Below, piece after piece: positions 41,924-50,077 of a stretch of DNA of 64,000 nt; the first letter of the stretch is position 1; each line of letters begins with the position of its first letter. Made by a program: the position numbers and the translations under genes. The stretch comes from CADEDV01 sp048498035 (GTDB lineage: Bacteria; Bacteroidota; Bacteroidia; Chitinophagales; Chitinophagaceae), in NCBI GenBank assembly GCA_048498035.1, contig JBEHYT010000003.1:62001-126000 (forward strand). Direction: 5' to 3'. The notes below the pieces were generated by a model. It saw nothing but the letters and a program-made list of their open reading frames with translations, was not told the origin of the DNA and made no database searches.

Positions 41924-44509
41924 TTAACCCTGTTTTAGCAGCTCGTCAACTCTTTGAAAATGATAGCCTTTTGATTTCAGGTACCGGATCAAGGCCGGTA
42001 AACGCCGGTAAAATTTGTCGGTCCGCTCCGCATCCGTACCCAGGTGGATCAGTAACAGGAAGCCGTTTAACCCTCCCGGTCGCGCGGATTCATAGCTTTT
42101 AATAGACGTCTCAATTACATCTGAATTCCTGTAATTCTTCATAGACGGTGTAGTATAATCAGCATTGCTGAGCGTGCCGGGGGTAAAGTTGACCAGTTGA
42201 ATTCCCTTTTCGGCCGTCCAGGCCGCAATACTATCGTTAAACCATTCATAAGGCGGCAAAAAGAAACGCCGGTAAGTTTTTTTCGGGTCCGAAATTCGTT
42301 TTTCAATTACCTGGAAAGAGGCGTCCAGGTCGCTCTCAAACTCTTCTTTGGTAACCAGCATGCTATCGCGTTTGTTCCAGTCGCAGTACAACAAATGATG
42401 ATTGGAATGGCTGCCCAGGAAGTGTCCGTCACGATTGAGTTTTTTGATCAGCGCCTGGTGTTTGGGCTCGGTGTAAAAATCGCCCGTCAGAAAAAAAGAA
42501 GCGTTTACTTTTTCGGCTTTAAGTGTGTTTGCGATGCTGTTCCCGCCGTCGTCAAAATCATGCGCTGTAAATACGAGCGCAATATTTTTCCGCGTGCTAT
42601 CGCCGCGAATAATAGCCCCATGGCTTTTTATAAAATTATTACCTGCACCGCCGCTTTCCGATTCTTTTGCGGCCAGCAGGTAAATCAGCGAAGCGGTGCC
42701 ATCCATTGTAGGTTCATTGGTACTGTAGTCTCCATAGTCATCATGATACACGGCCAGGTTACTCTGGAATGGAGCATATTCATCTTCATGTGTTAACTGA
42801 ATACCGATCAAACCACTGTAAATGCTGGTGTACACGGGACCATCTACCAGTCCGCCATCAATAGGATATTTGCCGATATGGGTGAATGCAGAATGTGGAT
42901 CAACCGGTGTATCGCCACTTGCAGGCAATCCATACACCATACTTGTGCCCCAGGGATTGCAGCCGAATAGCCAGTCGAAGTTTGCCTGCTCCAGTTCTTC
43001 AAACCGTTTATCATGGGTCAGTTGCCGGTACCAATAACATTGGATGGCAAAAGAAGTAGTGAGGTTATTACTGCACCAGATAAACGGAACACCCCGGTAA
43101 AATGCATTTGTCGATGCTTTCTTCCATACGCGTTCAATACCCTGGCGATAATAATCGCGAATGGTATCTGATTTAGACGGAACAGACTGGATGAAGGATG
43201 AAAAGTAACCGGTATGAGGGCCATGCGCCGTATCTTTTAACTGTTGCGCCAGCGGGTAATGACCCAGGTTGATAAACGGATACCATTGGTAATGTTTGGC
43301 TGTATCAGCGCCCAGCCAGGGGGTAACAGGTTCCTGTTGTGCATAGTTATATGCCTGCAACATATAGTAACCATTGTCGCCACCATTTTTGCTATTGATC
43401 ACCATCTGGTGAATCATTGCTGCCGCCAGTTCCATATCGTCAGTCCAGTTATCTTCTGCGTAGATGTAGGGCGACTTCACCGAGGCGGTTTGGGTAACGC
43501 CCGGCTTTTTTAAACCGTATTGGTAGGCTTCAAATGCTTTGCCGTAATAGGAAGACTGGAGCGTTCCTTTTCTAAAAACAGGGTTAGTTTGGTTCAAATA
43601 TTCCGCAAGTGCGAATACACTGGCAAATTTGCCTGCTGTAGAGGAGGTGCCGGTAGTGTTGTTCATAAACTTGCCGCGCTGCTGTATTTCGCCGCTTACA
43701 AAATAAACAGGTCGTTCAAATCCCTTTCCATAGAAATTATCTTCTTTCGGGATACGCATTCCCATATGATCACGGTCGTCACCTACCTGGTTGTACATAT
43801 GTTGTGCGTCAGGAAACATTTTCAGCATCCATGCTATACCCCAGTTAGCCTCATCTACAATATCCGGCAGGCCGTTTGTGCCGTCAAGTCCGTTTGCCTG
43901 TTTTATATCATCAAAAACATTGGGAAAATCTCGGTAGGCTGCCAGCAAGTGAAAGGTGGCATTAGCAGATGTGGTGGAGTATTGAAGATAGTCGCTCGCA
44001 TCGTGCCAGCCACCCACTACATCAAGGTGCGTGCTATCCGGTATACCGGCATTAGCAGCATACAGCGCATAGCCGTCGTGGGTATGACAACTGTCTTTTA
44101 AAAACGGGTTAAAGCCGGATCGTTGTTGGCGCATATAGCGGAGGCAAAAGTCGGCCGCGCCTTTGTAAACATCGGTGCCAATTGTAAACTCTGGTGATCT
44201 TGCGTCGCCGGCTTCCAGGTAATAGCGGCCGGGTTTTTTCCAATTGGAAAAATTGAGTCTGCAGGTCTGCGCAAATGGTCCATATTTTCCAAACGAGTCC
44301 CTCGCTTTACCCGTAAAAACCGTTTTACCGGAAATCGCATCTTTTAGCGCAAATGATGGAATGGCGATGTTATCTTTTGAGCACCACACAGCCACTTTGA
44401 TACCGGACGGAGTATAGCCGAGTTGATTGATCCGAATCCAGGCCGTAGGCTCAGGTGCAGACATAAAAGCGGTCAAAAAAATAAAACAGGAAATAAGCGC
44501 ATTTTTCAT
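41924..44509 (-). CDS. GH9 glycoside hydrolase fused to a polysaccharide deacetylase
   Basis: An 861-residue exported protein (signal peptide about 1-18). It begins with an Ig-like CelD_N domain (IRINQLGYTPSGIKVA, about 25-110). The GH9 catalytic domain follows to about 615: nucleophile/base aspartates in GGWHDASDY (Asp170, Asp173), PHSAFTH near 539 and the acid Glu599 in STNEPTMDG. After a linker comes a NodB deacetylase (about 640-860): HDFDDGG (650-656), HSNHH (701-705) and RRFFLPPYEW. GH9 enzymes cut beta-1,4-glucans or act as exo-glucosaminidases; with a deacetylase, chitin-derived or acetylated glycans are plausible. The two-domain order is clear; the substrate is not. Confidence 0.9.
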   Translation of the reverse strand: MKNALISCFIFLTAFMSAPEPTAWIRINQLGYTPSGIKVAVWCSKDNIAIPSFALKDAISGKTVFTGKARDSFGKYGPFAQTCRLNFSNWKKPGRYYLEAGDARSPEFTIGTDVYKGAADFCLRYMRQQRSGFNPFLKDSCHTHDGYALYAANAGIPDSTHLDVVGGWHDASDYLQYSTTSANATFHLLAAYRDFPNVFDDIKQANGLDGTNGLPDIVDEANWGIAWMLKMFPDAQHMYNQVGDDRDHMGMRIPKEDNFYGKGFERPVYFVSGEIQQRGKFMNNTTGTSSTAGKFASVFALAEYLNQTNPVFRKGTLQSSYYGKAFEAYQYGLKKPGVTQTASVKSPYIYAEDNWTDDMELAAAMIHQMVINSKNGGDNGYYMLQAYNYAQQEPVTPWLGADTAKHYQWYPFINLGHYPLAQQLKDTAHGPHTGYFSSFIQSVPSKSDTIRDYYRQGIERVWKKASTNAFYRGVPFIWCSNNLTTSFAIQCYWYRQLTHDKRFEELEQANFDWLFGCNPWGTSMVYGLPASGDTPVDPHSAFTHIGKYPIDGGLVDGPVYTSIYSGLIGIQLTHEDEYAPFQSNLAVYHDDYGDYSTNEPTMDGTASLIYLLAAKESESGGAGNNFIKSHGAIIRGDSTRKNIALVFTAHDFDDGGNSIANTLKAEKVNASFFLTGDFYTEPKHQALIKKLNRDGHFLGSHSNHHLLYCDWNKRDSMLVTKEEFESDLDASFQVIEKRISDPKKTYRRFFLPPYEWFNDSIAAWTAEKGIQLVNFTPGTLSNADYTTPSMKNYRNSDVIETSIKSYESARPGGLNGFLLLIHLGTDAERTDKFYRRLPALIRYLKSKGYHFQRVDELLKQG

Positions 44510-44560
44510 GCGTTCAAGTTACAAACAAGCCTTTAACTTAGCGGCATTCAAAAGCAGTTT

Positions 44561-45565
44561 ATGAAAATCGTTTCTTACGTAGCGGATGAACAGGACCGGT
44601 TGGGCGTATTGGTAGATGGAAAAGTGTTTGATATGGAAGTGTTGTACCCCGACATTCCGAGCAGTATGAGCATGTTTTTAAACTACTGGGATGATTTTTT
44701 CCCGGTGGCGCAGGCCGGGGAGCTGATGTTGCGTGAAAAAACCCGCAATACTGAAAAGGGAATTCCACTGGAAGAAGTGCGATTGCTGGCACCGGTGCCG
44801 TTTCCTGCGTCTTGTCGTGATGGATATGCCTTTCGGCAGCATGTTGCGGCAGCCCGCAGAAACCGGAAAGTGGACATGATACCGGAGTTTGACCAGTTCC
44901 CGATCTTTTATTTCACCAACCATCATAGTATACAGGGACCGGGAGAGGTTTTTTGTATGCCGGATCACCTGGAGCGGCTTGATTTTGAGCTGGAGGTTGC
45001 CGTTGTTATTTCGCGGCACGGCCGCAATATTCCTGCGGCGGATGCAGATCAGTATATCGGCGGATTAATGATCATGAATGATTTTAGCGCCCGCCGTTTG
45101 CAGATGGAAGAGATGCTATTGAGCCTTGGCCCCGCCAAGGGAAAAGATTTTTCCACGGCGATCGGCCCCTGGCTGGTAACACTGGATGAATTGCAGTCGT
45201 TTGAAATTCCCGCCAAGGAAGGCCATGTTGGAAAAAGCTGGAACCTTCGAATGCAATGTCATGTAAATGGCGTGCAGGTAAGTGATGGAAATTTGGGAGA
45301 TATGGACTGGACCTTTGCTGAGATTATTGAGCGTGCTTCTTACGGTGTGGATCTTTATCCCGGGGATGTGATTGGAAGCGGAACGGTGGGGACCGGTTGT
45401 TTCCTGGAGTTAAATGGAACCGGCAAACTGAATAATCCTGCATATCCCGAGCAATGGTTGAAGGCGGGCGATGTGGTGGAACTGGAAGTGGACGCGCTTG
45501 GTAAGCTGGCAAACACAATTGTGGCAGAAGAATCTGACTGGAGCATTTTAAAGTTGAAGAAATAG
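44561..45565 (+). CDS. fumarylacetoacetate hydrolase family protein
   Basis: A 334-residue FAH-fold protein. Metal-ligand regions are LDFELEVAVVISRHG (E-x-E) and GLMIMNDFSARRLQ (the ND.SAR signature). GDVIGSGTVGTGCFLEL near the C-terminus is the other conserved block. The N-terminus MKIVSYVADEQDRLGVLVDG is a typical small domain. Family members cleave C-C bonds in aromatic or acylpyruvate breakdown, so the substrate is uncertain. A large tandem repeat block begins right after the stop codon. Confidence 0.88.
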   Translation: MKIVSYVADEQDRLGVLVDGKVFDMEVLYPDIPSSMSMFLNYWDDFFPVAQAGELMLREKTRNTEKGIPLEEVRLLAPVPFPASCRDGYAFRQHVAAARRNRKVDMIPEFDQFPIFYFTNHHSIQGPGEVFCMPDHLERLDFELEVAVVISRHGRNIPAADADQYIGGLMIMNDFSARRLQMEEMLLSLGPAKGKDFSTAIGPWLVTLDELQSFEIPAKEGHVGKSWNLRMQCHVNGVQVSDGNLGDMDWTFAEIIERASYGVDLYPGDVIGSGTVGTGCFLELNGTGKLNNPAYPEQWLKAGDVVELEVDALGKLANTIVAEESDWSILKLKK

Positions 45566-45567
45566 AC

Positions 45568-45830
45568 GTTCTGATCCGGCTCAAGTGGTGGATCCTGGCC
45601 TGGATGCTCCTGACCGAGCATGGAGGGATCCTGACTGGTGGGGATGAGTGGCTCCCGACTGAGCATGGAAAAGCTCCTGACTGGTGGGGATGAGTGGCTC
45701 CTGACCGAGCAGGAAAAGCTCCTGACTGGTGGACATGAGTGGCTCCTGACCGAGCAGGAAAAGCTCATGACTGGAGGGGATGAGTGGCTCCTGACCGAGC
45801 AGGAAAAGCTCCTGACTGGAGGGGATGAGT
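45568..45830. repeat. tandem array A, 45-46-bp units
   Basis: Directly after the FAH-family stop codon, a unit of 45-46 bp recurs. The marker TGAGTGG occurs at 45645, 45691, 45736, 45781 and 45826 (steps 46, 45, 45, 45), with a more degenerate start back to about 45582. Each unit has two half-units starting GCTCCTGAC (one followed by CGAGCAGGAAAA, the other by TGGAGGGGATGAG). The first step is 46, which breaks any reading frame, so the array is not kept as a protein. The last unit runs straight into the palindrome. Confidence 0.85.
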
Positions 45831-45868
45831 GGCTCCTAACCCGGCATTTAAATGCCGGGTTAGGAGCC
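45831..45868. repeat. 38-bp perfect palindrome between the two arrays
   Basis: GGCTCCTAACCCGGCATTT is followed directly by its exact reverse complement, with no spacer, centred on ATTTAAAT. The outer GGCTCCT is the same core as in array A, and its complement AGGAGCC is the core of array B. RNA from either strand would form a 17-19-bp hairpin; there is no T-run, so it is not a standard terminator. Confidence 0.95.
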
Positions 45869-46222
45869 TAAGCGCTGTTGTGTCCGGGTGCGGAGTCAAG
45901 AGTCTGAGAAGGCTGCTTCGTCCGGGTTCGGAGTCAGGAGCCTGAGGGCTGCTGCGTCTGGGTTCGGAGTCAAGAGTCTGAGAAGGCTGCTTCATCTGGG
46001 TTCGGAGTCAGGAGCCTAAGCGCTGTTGTGTCCGGGTTCGGAGTCAGGAGCCTAAGCGCTGTTGTGTCCGGGTTCGGAGTCAGGAGCCTAAGCGCTGTTG
46101 TGTCCGGGTGCGGAGTCAAGAGTCTGAGAAGGCTGCTTCGTCCGGGTGCGGAGTCAGGAGCCTAAGCGCTGTTGTGTCCGGGTTCGGAGTCAGGAGCCTG
46201 AGTGGCTGCTTCGTCCGGGTGC
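45869..46222. repeat. tandem array B, 36/38-bp units, inverted core
   Basis: The marker CGGAGTCA recurs at 45891, 45929, 45965, 46003, 46039, 46075, 46111, 46149 and 46185, in steps of 38 or 36. There are two unit types: 36 bp with GGAGCCTAAGCGCTGTTGTG, and 38 bp with AGAGTCTGAGAAGGCTGCTT. Both end in TCCGGGTTCGGAGTCA or a one-base variant. The core GTCAGGAGC is the reverse complement of GCTCCTGAC in array A, so the block mirrors array A across the palindrome. Units follow without spacers, unlike a CRISPR array. Confidence 0.88.
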
Positions 46223-46228
46223 CGACAC

Positions 46229-46257
46229 AAAAAAACCACGCATCGCGTGGCTTTTTT
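46229..46257. terminator. bidirectional intrinsic terminator
   Basis: A 6-bp stem CCACGC/GCGTGG with an ATC loop (46236-46250) is flanked by seven A upstream and six T downstream (46252-46257), so it works on both strands. It ends the minus-strand GIN-domain gene (stop at 46274) and closes off the repeat block. Confidence 0.8.
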
Positions 46258-46273
46258 CTCCTTCGTTCATCGC

Positions 46274-46978
46274 TTAGATGGAAACTTTCTTTTTTACGGT
46301 AGCTGCGCCTTTGTTGGTCACTTTACCGAGGAAGGTATCTTTTACAACCAGTTCCTGGGTTGCATTCACGGTGGCATCGCCAACACCTTTATTGTCAATG
46401 TCCAGTTTTTGCACCACAAAATCGCCGGCGCTGATGCTTCCTACGCCTTTGTTGTTGATAACAACGCTACCTGCTTTGCCGTTCAGTTTTACATCGCCAA
46501 CGCTTTTGTTGTCGAGGGTTACGTTTTGAGCGGTCATGTTGAGTTTTACATCACCCACGCTCTTGTTGCCAATTGCAACATCGTCAAAGCTGAGGCTGCT
46601 TTCAGAAGAGAGATCGCCCACCATCTTCATGTCCAGTTTTTTCAGGCTTTTGAAAGTGACATACACTTTCAATTTCGTTTTTACATGCATGTTACTTTCT
46701 TTCTTCATACCGATCACCAATTTGGATCCTTCATTTTTCACTTCAAAAAGATCCTGGAGGTTGTCGTCTGCTTCAATGCGCACACCTTCTTTGCTGCCCT
46801 GTGAAAGCACTACGCTGTAAACACCGCTTACGTCCAGCTGGTCAAATGGCTGTACGTCTATATTCCGGCTAACAACATTCCCACTGCCTGTAATTTTTTT
46901 GGAATCGGATTTTTGTGCTGCTGCTGGAGTGATGGCAATGGCTGCGATAGCGGCCATGGCGATAAACAATTTTTTCAT
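46274..46978 (-). CDS. GIN-domain (DUF2807) exported protein
   Basis: A 234-residue exported protein. Signal peptide MKKLFIAMAAIAAIAITPAAAQ, then the 'head GIN' domain: GSGNVVSRNIDVQPFDQLDVSGVYSVVLSQG and a right-handed beta-helix-like repeat in which K/NSVGDVKLN, NKGVGSI and NKGVGDATVN recur about every 18-20 residues. Such proteins are putative surface adhesins or envelope components; function is unproven. It has its own terminator at the 3' side. No clear promoter box was seen. Confidence 0.88.
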   Translation of the reverse strand: MKKLFIAMAAIAAIAITPAAAQKSDSKKITGSGNVVSRNIDVQPFDQLDVSGVYSVVLSQGSKEGVRIEADDNLQDLFEVKNEGSKLVIGMKKESNMHVKTKLKVYVTFKSLKKLDMKMVGDLSSESSLSFDDVAIGNKSVGDVKLNMTAQNVTLDNKSVGDVKLNGKAGSVVINNKGVGSISAGDFVVQKLDIDNKGVGDATVNATQELVVKDTFLGKVTNKGAATVKKKVSI

Positions 46979-47250
46979 AACTAAACTTGGTTTTGATGAC
47001 TAAATCTGAATTAATTCACGAAACAATTCGTAAAACGAAAAAAATCGTATTTCGTTACAGCCGGATTGAGAATCAGGGCTAATCGGTATTTTTATACTAT
47101 TTAATGGTAAAAAAAGAGGATGAATGGATAAGAATTTGTAGCCTGTTTTTATTGTCCCTGCTGTTACGAATTTCTTATCGGGGTTATTGTTCAATCTCAT
47201 TCGCGGCTGTATTTAAAACTTACAGAACGCCGCCGTATCTTCACAGTTGA
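46979..47250. other. intergenic stretch upstream of the riboswitch
   Basis: About 270 bases with no recognised gene between a minus-strand gene and a plus-strand gene. It should contain two divergent promoters, but no full TTG-N19-TAnnTTTG match was found; TATCTTCA at about 47236 is a weak candidate for the riboswitch transcript. Confidence 0.3.
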
Positions 47251-47350
47251 GGAAATGGTGTCTTCCTATTCAACCGCCTGCTTACCGGCAGGATAATGGC
47301 GCCTACAAATAGTAACTGGTCCACCGGACCGACATTAAATTATTTGTAGG
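47251..47350 (+). promoter_or_regulatory. fluoride riboswitch (crcB motif) with a start-site sequestering platform
   Basis: The aptamer at 47251-47306 fits the fluoride-riboswitch architecture. Stem GGAA/TTCC (47251-54, 47263-66) encloses ATGGTGTC; CAACCGCC follows; then stem CCTGC/GCAGG (47277-81, 47288-92) and the conserved 3' ATAATGGCGCCTAC. The pseudoknot GGTGTC (47257-62) pairs with GGCGCC (47298-303) with two wobbles. The end CCTACAAATA (47302-311) is an exact complement of TATTTGTAGG (47341-350), the ten bases just before the CLC start codon. Without fluoride this long pairing would hide the start; ligand binding would free it. Confidence 0.88.
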
Positions 47351-48700
47351 ATGATCCGAAGAATCAAAAACAGTTTCGAGCAATTTGCAATCGCGTCTCA
47401 CCTGCTTCGTTGGACGCTCCTGGCCATACCCGTATCATTGGTAGTGGGTTCTCTTGTTGCCCTTTTTTTATGGCTGCTTGATCATGCAACAGAACGCCGT
47501 TGGGAAAACAGTTGGTTACTATATCTATTGCCACTGGCAGGCGTCCTTATTTTTTTCATTTATAAATACCTGGGAAAAAATGCGGAGGCAGGGAACAATC
47601 TCATCATGGATGAGATTCACGAACCGGGCGGAGGTGTTCCAGCGAGGATGACGCCGTTGGTATTAATTACAACGGTTATCACTCATCTTTTTGGCGGCTC
47701 TGCAGGAAGGGAGGGAACAGCTGTGCAGATGGGTGGAAGTATGGCGGCGTGGTTGGGCAGGTGGTTTCGGTTGGATAAAGGAGATACGCGGATTCTGCTG
47801 ATGGCTGGTGTGGCTGCAGGCTTTGGCGCCGTATTTGGCACGCCGGTAACCGGCGCCATTTTTGCGCTTGAGGTATTAGCTGTGGGCCGGTTGAACTACG
47901 GCGCGCTAATGCCCTGTTTTATTGCCGCCGTGCTGGCAGATTTTACCTGTTCTGCCTATGGCATTCATCACACCGCGTATCATATTTCGTTTAAAGATAC
48001 TGTTGCCAATAGTATTTCATTTTTGCATTTTGACTATCGCCTGCTGGCGATAGTGGTAGTAGCAGGCATTTGTTTTGGATTGGCAGGGTACCTGTTTTCT
48101 GAACTGTCTCACACCATCAAGAATTACAGCAACCGTTTTGTTCCGGTAAAATGGCTTATTCCCGCAATCGGTGGCCTGCTGATCATTCTGCTCACCTTTG
48201 CATTGGGTACGCGTGATTATTTGGGGCTGGGCGTTACCAATCCTGGGCCGGGCGGCGTTTCCATCGTGTCGAGTTTTACGAAGGGCGGCGCCGGTTATTT
48301 CAGTTGGTTCTGGAAATTGCTCTTTACCGCCATTACGCTCGGTATGGGTTTTAAAGGAGGAGAGGTAACGCCACTGTTTTTTATTGGCGCAGCCCTCGGT
48401 AATGCTGTGGCGATGGTGACCGGTGCTCCGGTTGACCTGTTGGCGGGACTCGGCTTTATTGCCGTGTTTGCAGGCGCTACCAATACGCCGCTGGCCTGTA
48501 CGATTATGGGTGTGGAATTATTTGGCGGCGACTATGTCCTTTACTATGCAGTGGCCTGCTTTACTGCCTATTATTTCAGCGGGCATTCTGGCATTTATCT
48601 TTCGCAACGGGTCGGATTTGCGAAGCATCACAAGGCCGCTACAACTATCAATAAAACATTGCGGCAGATCCGCGAAAAACGGATTCATCCTGACAACTAA
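47351..48700 (+). CDS. CLC family channel/antiporter, probable fluoride exporter
   Basis: A 449-residue inner-membrane CLC protein with the full helical set. HLFGGSAGREGTAVQMGGSMA carries the gating glutamate in GREGT, the version usual in CLC-F fluoride/proton antiporters, rather than GREGP of chloride types. MGFKGGEVTPLFFIGAALGN is the third anion-path motif, and GNNLIMDEIHEPGGGVPARM lies at the first. There is no CBS domain. Because a fluoride riboswitch sits directly upstream, fluoride export is the likeliest job. ATG 47351 abuts the switch's sequestering arm. Confidence 0.92.
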   Translation: MIRRIKNSFEQFAIASHLLRWTLLAIPVSLVVGSLVALFLWLLDHATERRWENSWLLYLLPLAGVLIFFIYKYLGKNAEAGNNLIMDEIHEPGGGVPARMTPLVLITTVITHLFGGSAGREGTAVQMGGSMAAWLGRWFRLDKGDTRILLMAGVAAGFGAVFGTPVTGAIFALEVLAVGRLNYGALMPCFIAAVLADFTCSAYGIHHTAYHISFKDTVANSISFLHFDYRLLAIVVVAGICFGLAGYLFSELSHTIKNYSNRFVPVKWLIPAIGGLLIILLTFALGTRDYLGLGVTNPGPGGVSIVSSFTKGGAGYFSWFWKLLFTAITLGMGFKGGEVTPLFFIGAALGNAVAMVTGAPVDLLAGLGFIAVFAGATNTPLACTIMGVELFGGDYVLYYAVACFTAYYFSGHSGIYLSQRVGFAKHHKAATTINKTLRQIREKRIHPDN

Positions 48701-48779
48701 TAAAGGATCCAGGTGGGCCGGCCTGAATTTAGGTTGCCGCATCCGCAACCCGCCGGAAAATTGCGGATATTTGTAGCCT

Positions 48780-49661
48780 ATGATGCTTCAACTTGACCAG
48801 CTGAGTCCGGTAGAAAAACAGTATTACCTGCAACATGTGGTAGCGCCACGCCCCATTTGTTTCGCCTCCACCATTGATGGCGAAGGACAGGTAAACCTGA
48901 GTCCATTCAGCTTTTTCAATATGTTTTCATCCAACCCTCCAATCCTGATTTTTTCGCCGGCCAGGCGCGTGCGTGACAATACCACGAAGCATACCCTTGA
49001 AAATTTAAAGGAGGTGCCTGAAGTGGTGATCAATATTGTTACAGAAGATATGGTGCAACAGGTTTCACTGGCAAGTTGTGAATACCCAAGAGGCATCAAT
49101 GAATTTTTAAAAGCCGGATTTACAGAAGAACCCGCCACACTGGTAAGGCCACCGATGGTGCGGGAAAGCAAGGTGAAAATGGAATGCAGGGTAAATGAAA
49201 TAAAGTCACTGGGTGATACACCTGGTGCCGGTAACCTGGTGATCTGTGAAGTGTTGCGGATGCATATTGCAGATGAATTGCTGGATGAAAACCGCAAACT
49301 GGATCAGCGCAAAATCCGCCACGTGGCGCGGCTGGGTGGCGACTGGTATTGCGTGGTAAATGAACACAACCTGTTCCTGGTGGCAAAGCCAAATACAAAA
49401 CTCGGTATCGGAATTGACTCATTGCCGGCAGCCGTTCGCGGAAGCGCTGTTCTTACCGGTAATAACCTTGGTCAATTGGCGAATGTGCACGAAATGCCTG
49501 TTATTGATCCGGCGTTTGATGATGGACATGTGAAGCAAATAGCGCAATATTATAGCATGAACCCCGTTGAGATGGAACGGGAATTACATTTATATGCGAA
49601 GCAATTATTATCTGAAGGAAAAGTACGCGAAGCCTGGCAGGTATTGTTAATACCAGGGTAA
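48780..49661 (+). CDS. flavin reductase-like FMN-binding protein
   Basis: A 293-residue protein whose first 200 residues fit the flavin reductase-like split-barrel family (DIM6/NTAB): VVAPRPICFASTIDGEGQVNLSPFSFFNMFSSNPPILIFSP (here divided for reading as VAPRPICFAST and NLSPFSFFNMFSSNPP), RVRDNTTKHTLENL, and GDTPGAGNLVICEVLRMHI. The tail of about 90 residues after that is longer than in the short reductases. It would bind FMN and may reduce flavin for a partner, or be an oxidoreductase of its own. Stop codons of this and the next gene converge. Confidence 0.85.
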   Translation: MMLQLDQLSPVEKQYYLQHVVAPRPICFASTIDGEGQVNLSPFSFFNMFSSNPPILIFSPARRVRDNTTKHTLENLKEVPEVVINIVTEDMVQQVSLASCEYPRGINEFLKAGFTEEPATLVRPPMVRESKVKMECRVNEIKSLGDTPGAGNLVICEVLRMHIADELLDENRKLDQRKIRHVARLGGDWYCVVNEHNLFLVAKPNTKLGIGIDSLPAAVRGSAVLTGNNLGQLANVHEMPVIDPAFDDGHVKQIAQYYSMNPVEMERELHLYAKQLLSEGKVREAWQVLLIPG

Positions 49662-49662
49662 G

Positions 49663-49974
49663 CTACCAGGCTTCCTGGTCGGGATCCATTGGTGGAGATT
49701 GATAATTCTTCCTGCTCTCCGCTTTAGCCGCTGCTCTTTCAACCAGCAGGTTGGTGATTAAAATTCCTGCGTCAGTATCGGGATGTTGTTGCAACAATTG
49801 TTTCAGTTTTTGTTCGTTTATATCAAAACGGTAGAGCAGTGAAACAAGGCGATTGAAGTCGTTCAACAACAGTTCGTTGATCCTGTTGGCAATTAACGTG
49901 AATGCGTAACCGGAGTTATTTTCCGGAACTACCAATTGTAAGTTGGCTGCAATTTCCTGCAGGGAATTATTCAC
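49663..49974 (-). CDS. conserved small protein of unknown function
   Basis: A 103-residue soluble acidic protein, mostly helical (IANRINELLLNDFNRLVSLLYRFDINEQKLKQLLQ, split here as IANRINELLLNDFN and RLVSLLYRFDI), with a disordered Pro/Asp-rich end. The pattern ELLLNDFNRLVSLLYRFDI resembles small uncharacterised proteins common in this family of bacteria. It converges with the flavin reductase-like gene (one base between stops) and is divergent from the outer-membrane barrel gene. Confidence 0.7.
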   Translation of the reverse strand: MNNSLQEIAANLQLVVPENNSGYAFTLIANRINELLLNDFNRLVSLLYRFDINEQKLKQLLQQHPDTDAGILITNLLVERAAAKAESRKNYQSPPMDPDQEAW

Positions 49975-50077
49975 CTATGCAAATTAAGTAACCTGTATTC
50001 AAAAAAAAGAGTCAAAAATCGGATAACTCTTTTTATTCTACGAATATTATCGTAATCTTGCACTATAAGTATAGTTT

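Noticed and set aside
45355..45768. A minus-strand frame with a 15-residue repeat running into the FAH-family gene
   Set aside because: It is antisense to the well-supported FAH-family gene and has the same repeat-driven open frame.
45638..45871. A plus-strand frame with a perfect 15-residue repeat (EKLLTGGDEWLLTEQ) across array A
   Set aside because: The 45-bp units keep several frames open on both strands by arithmetic alone, the first unit is 46 bp and shifts the frame, and the frame ends in the palindrome. A protein is not supported.
45869..46222. CRISPR-like regularity of array B
   Set aside because: The units are contiguous with no unique spacers, and there are no cas genes in the window.
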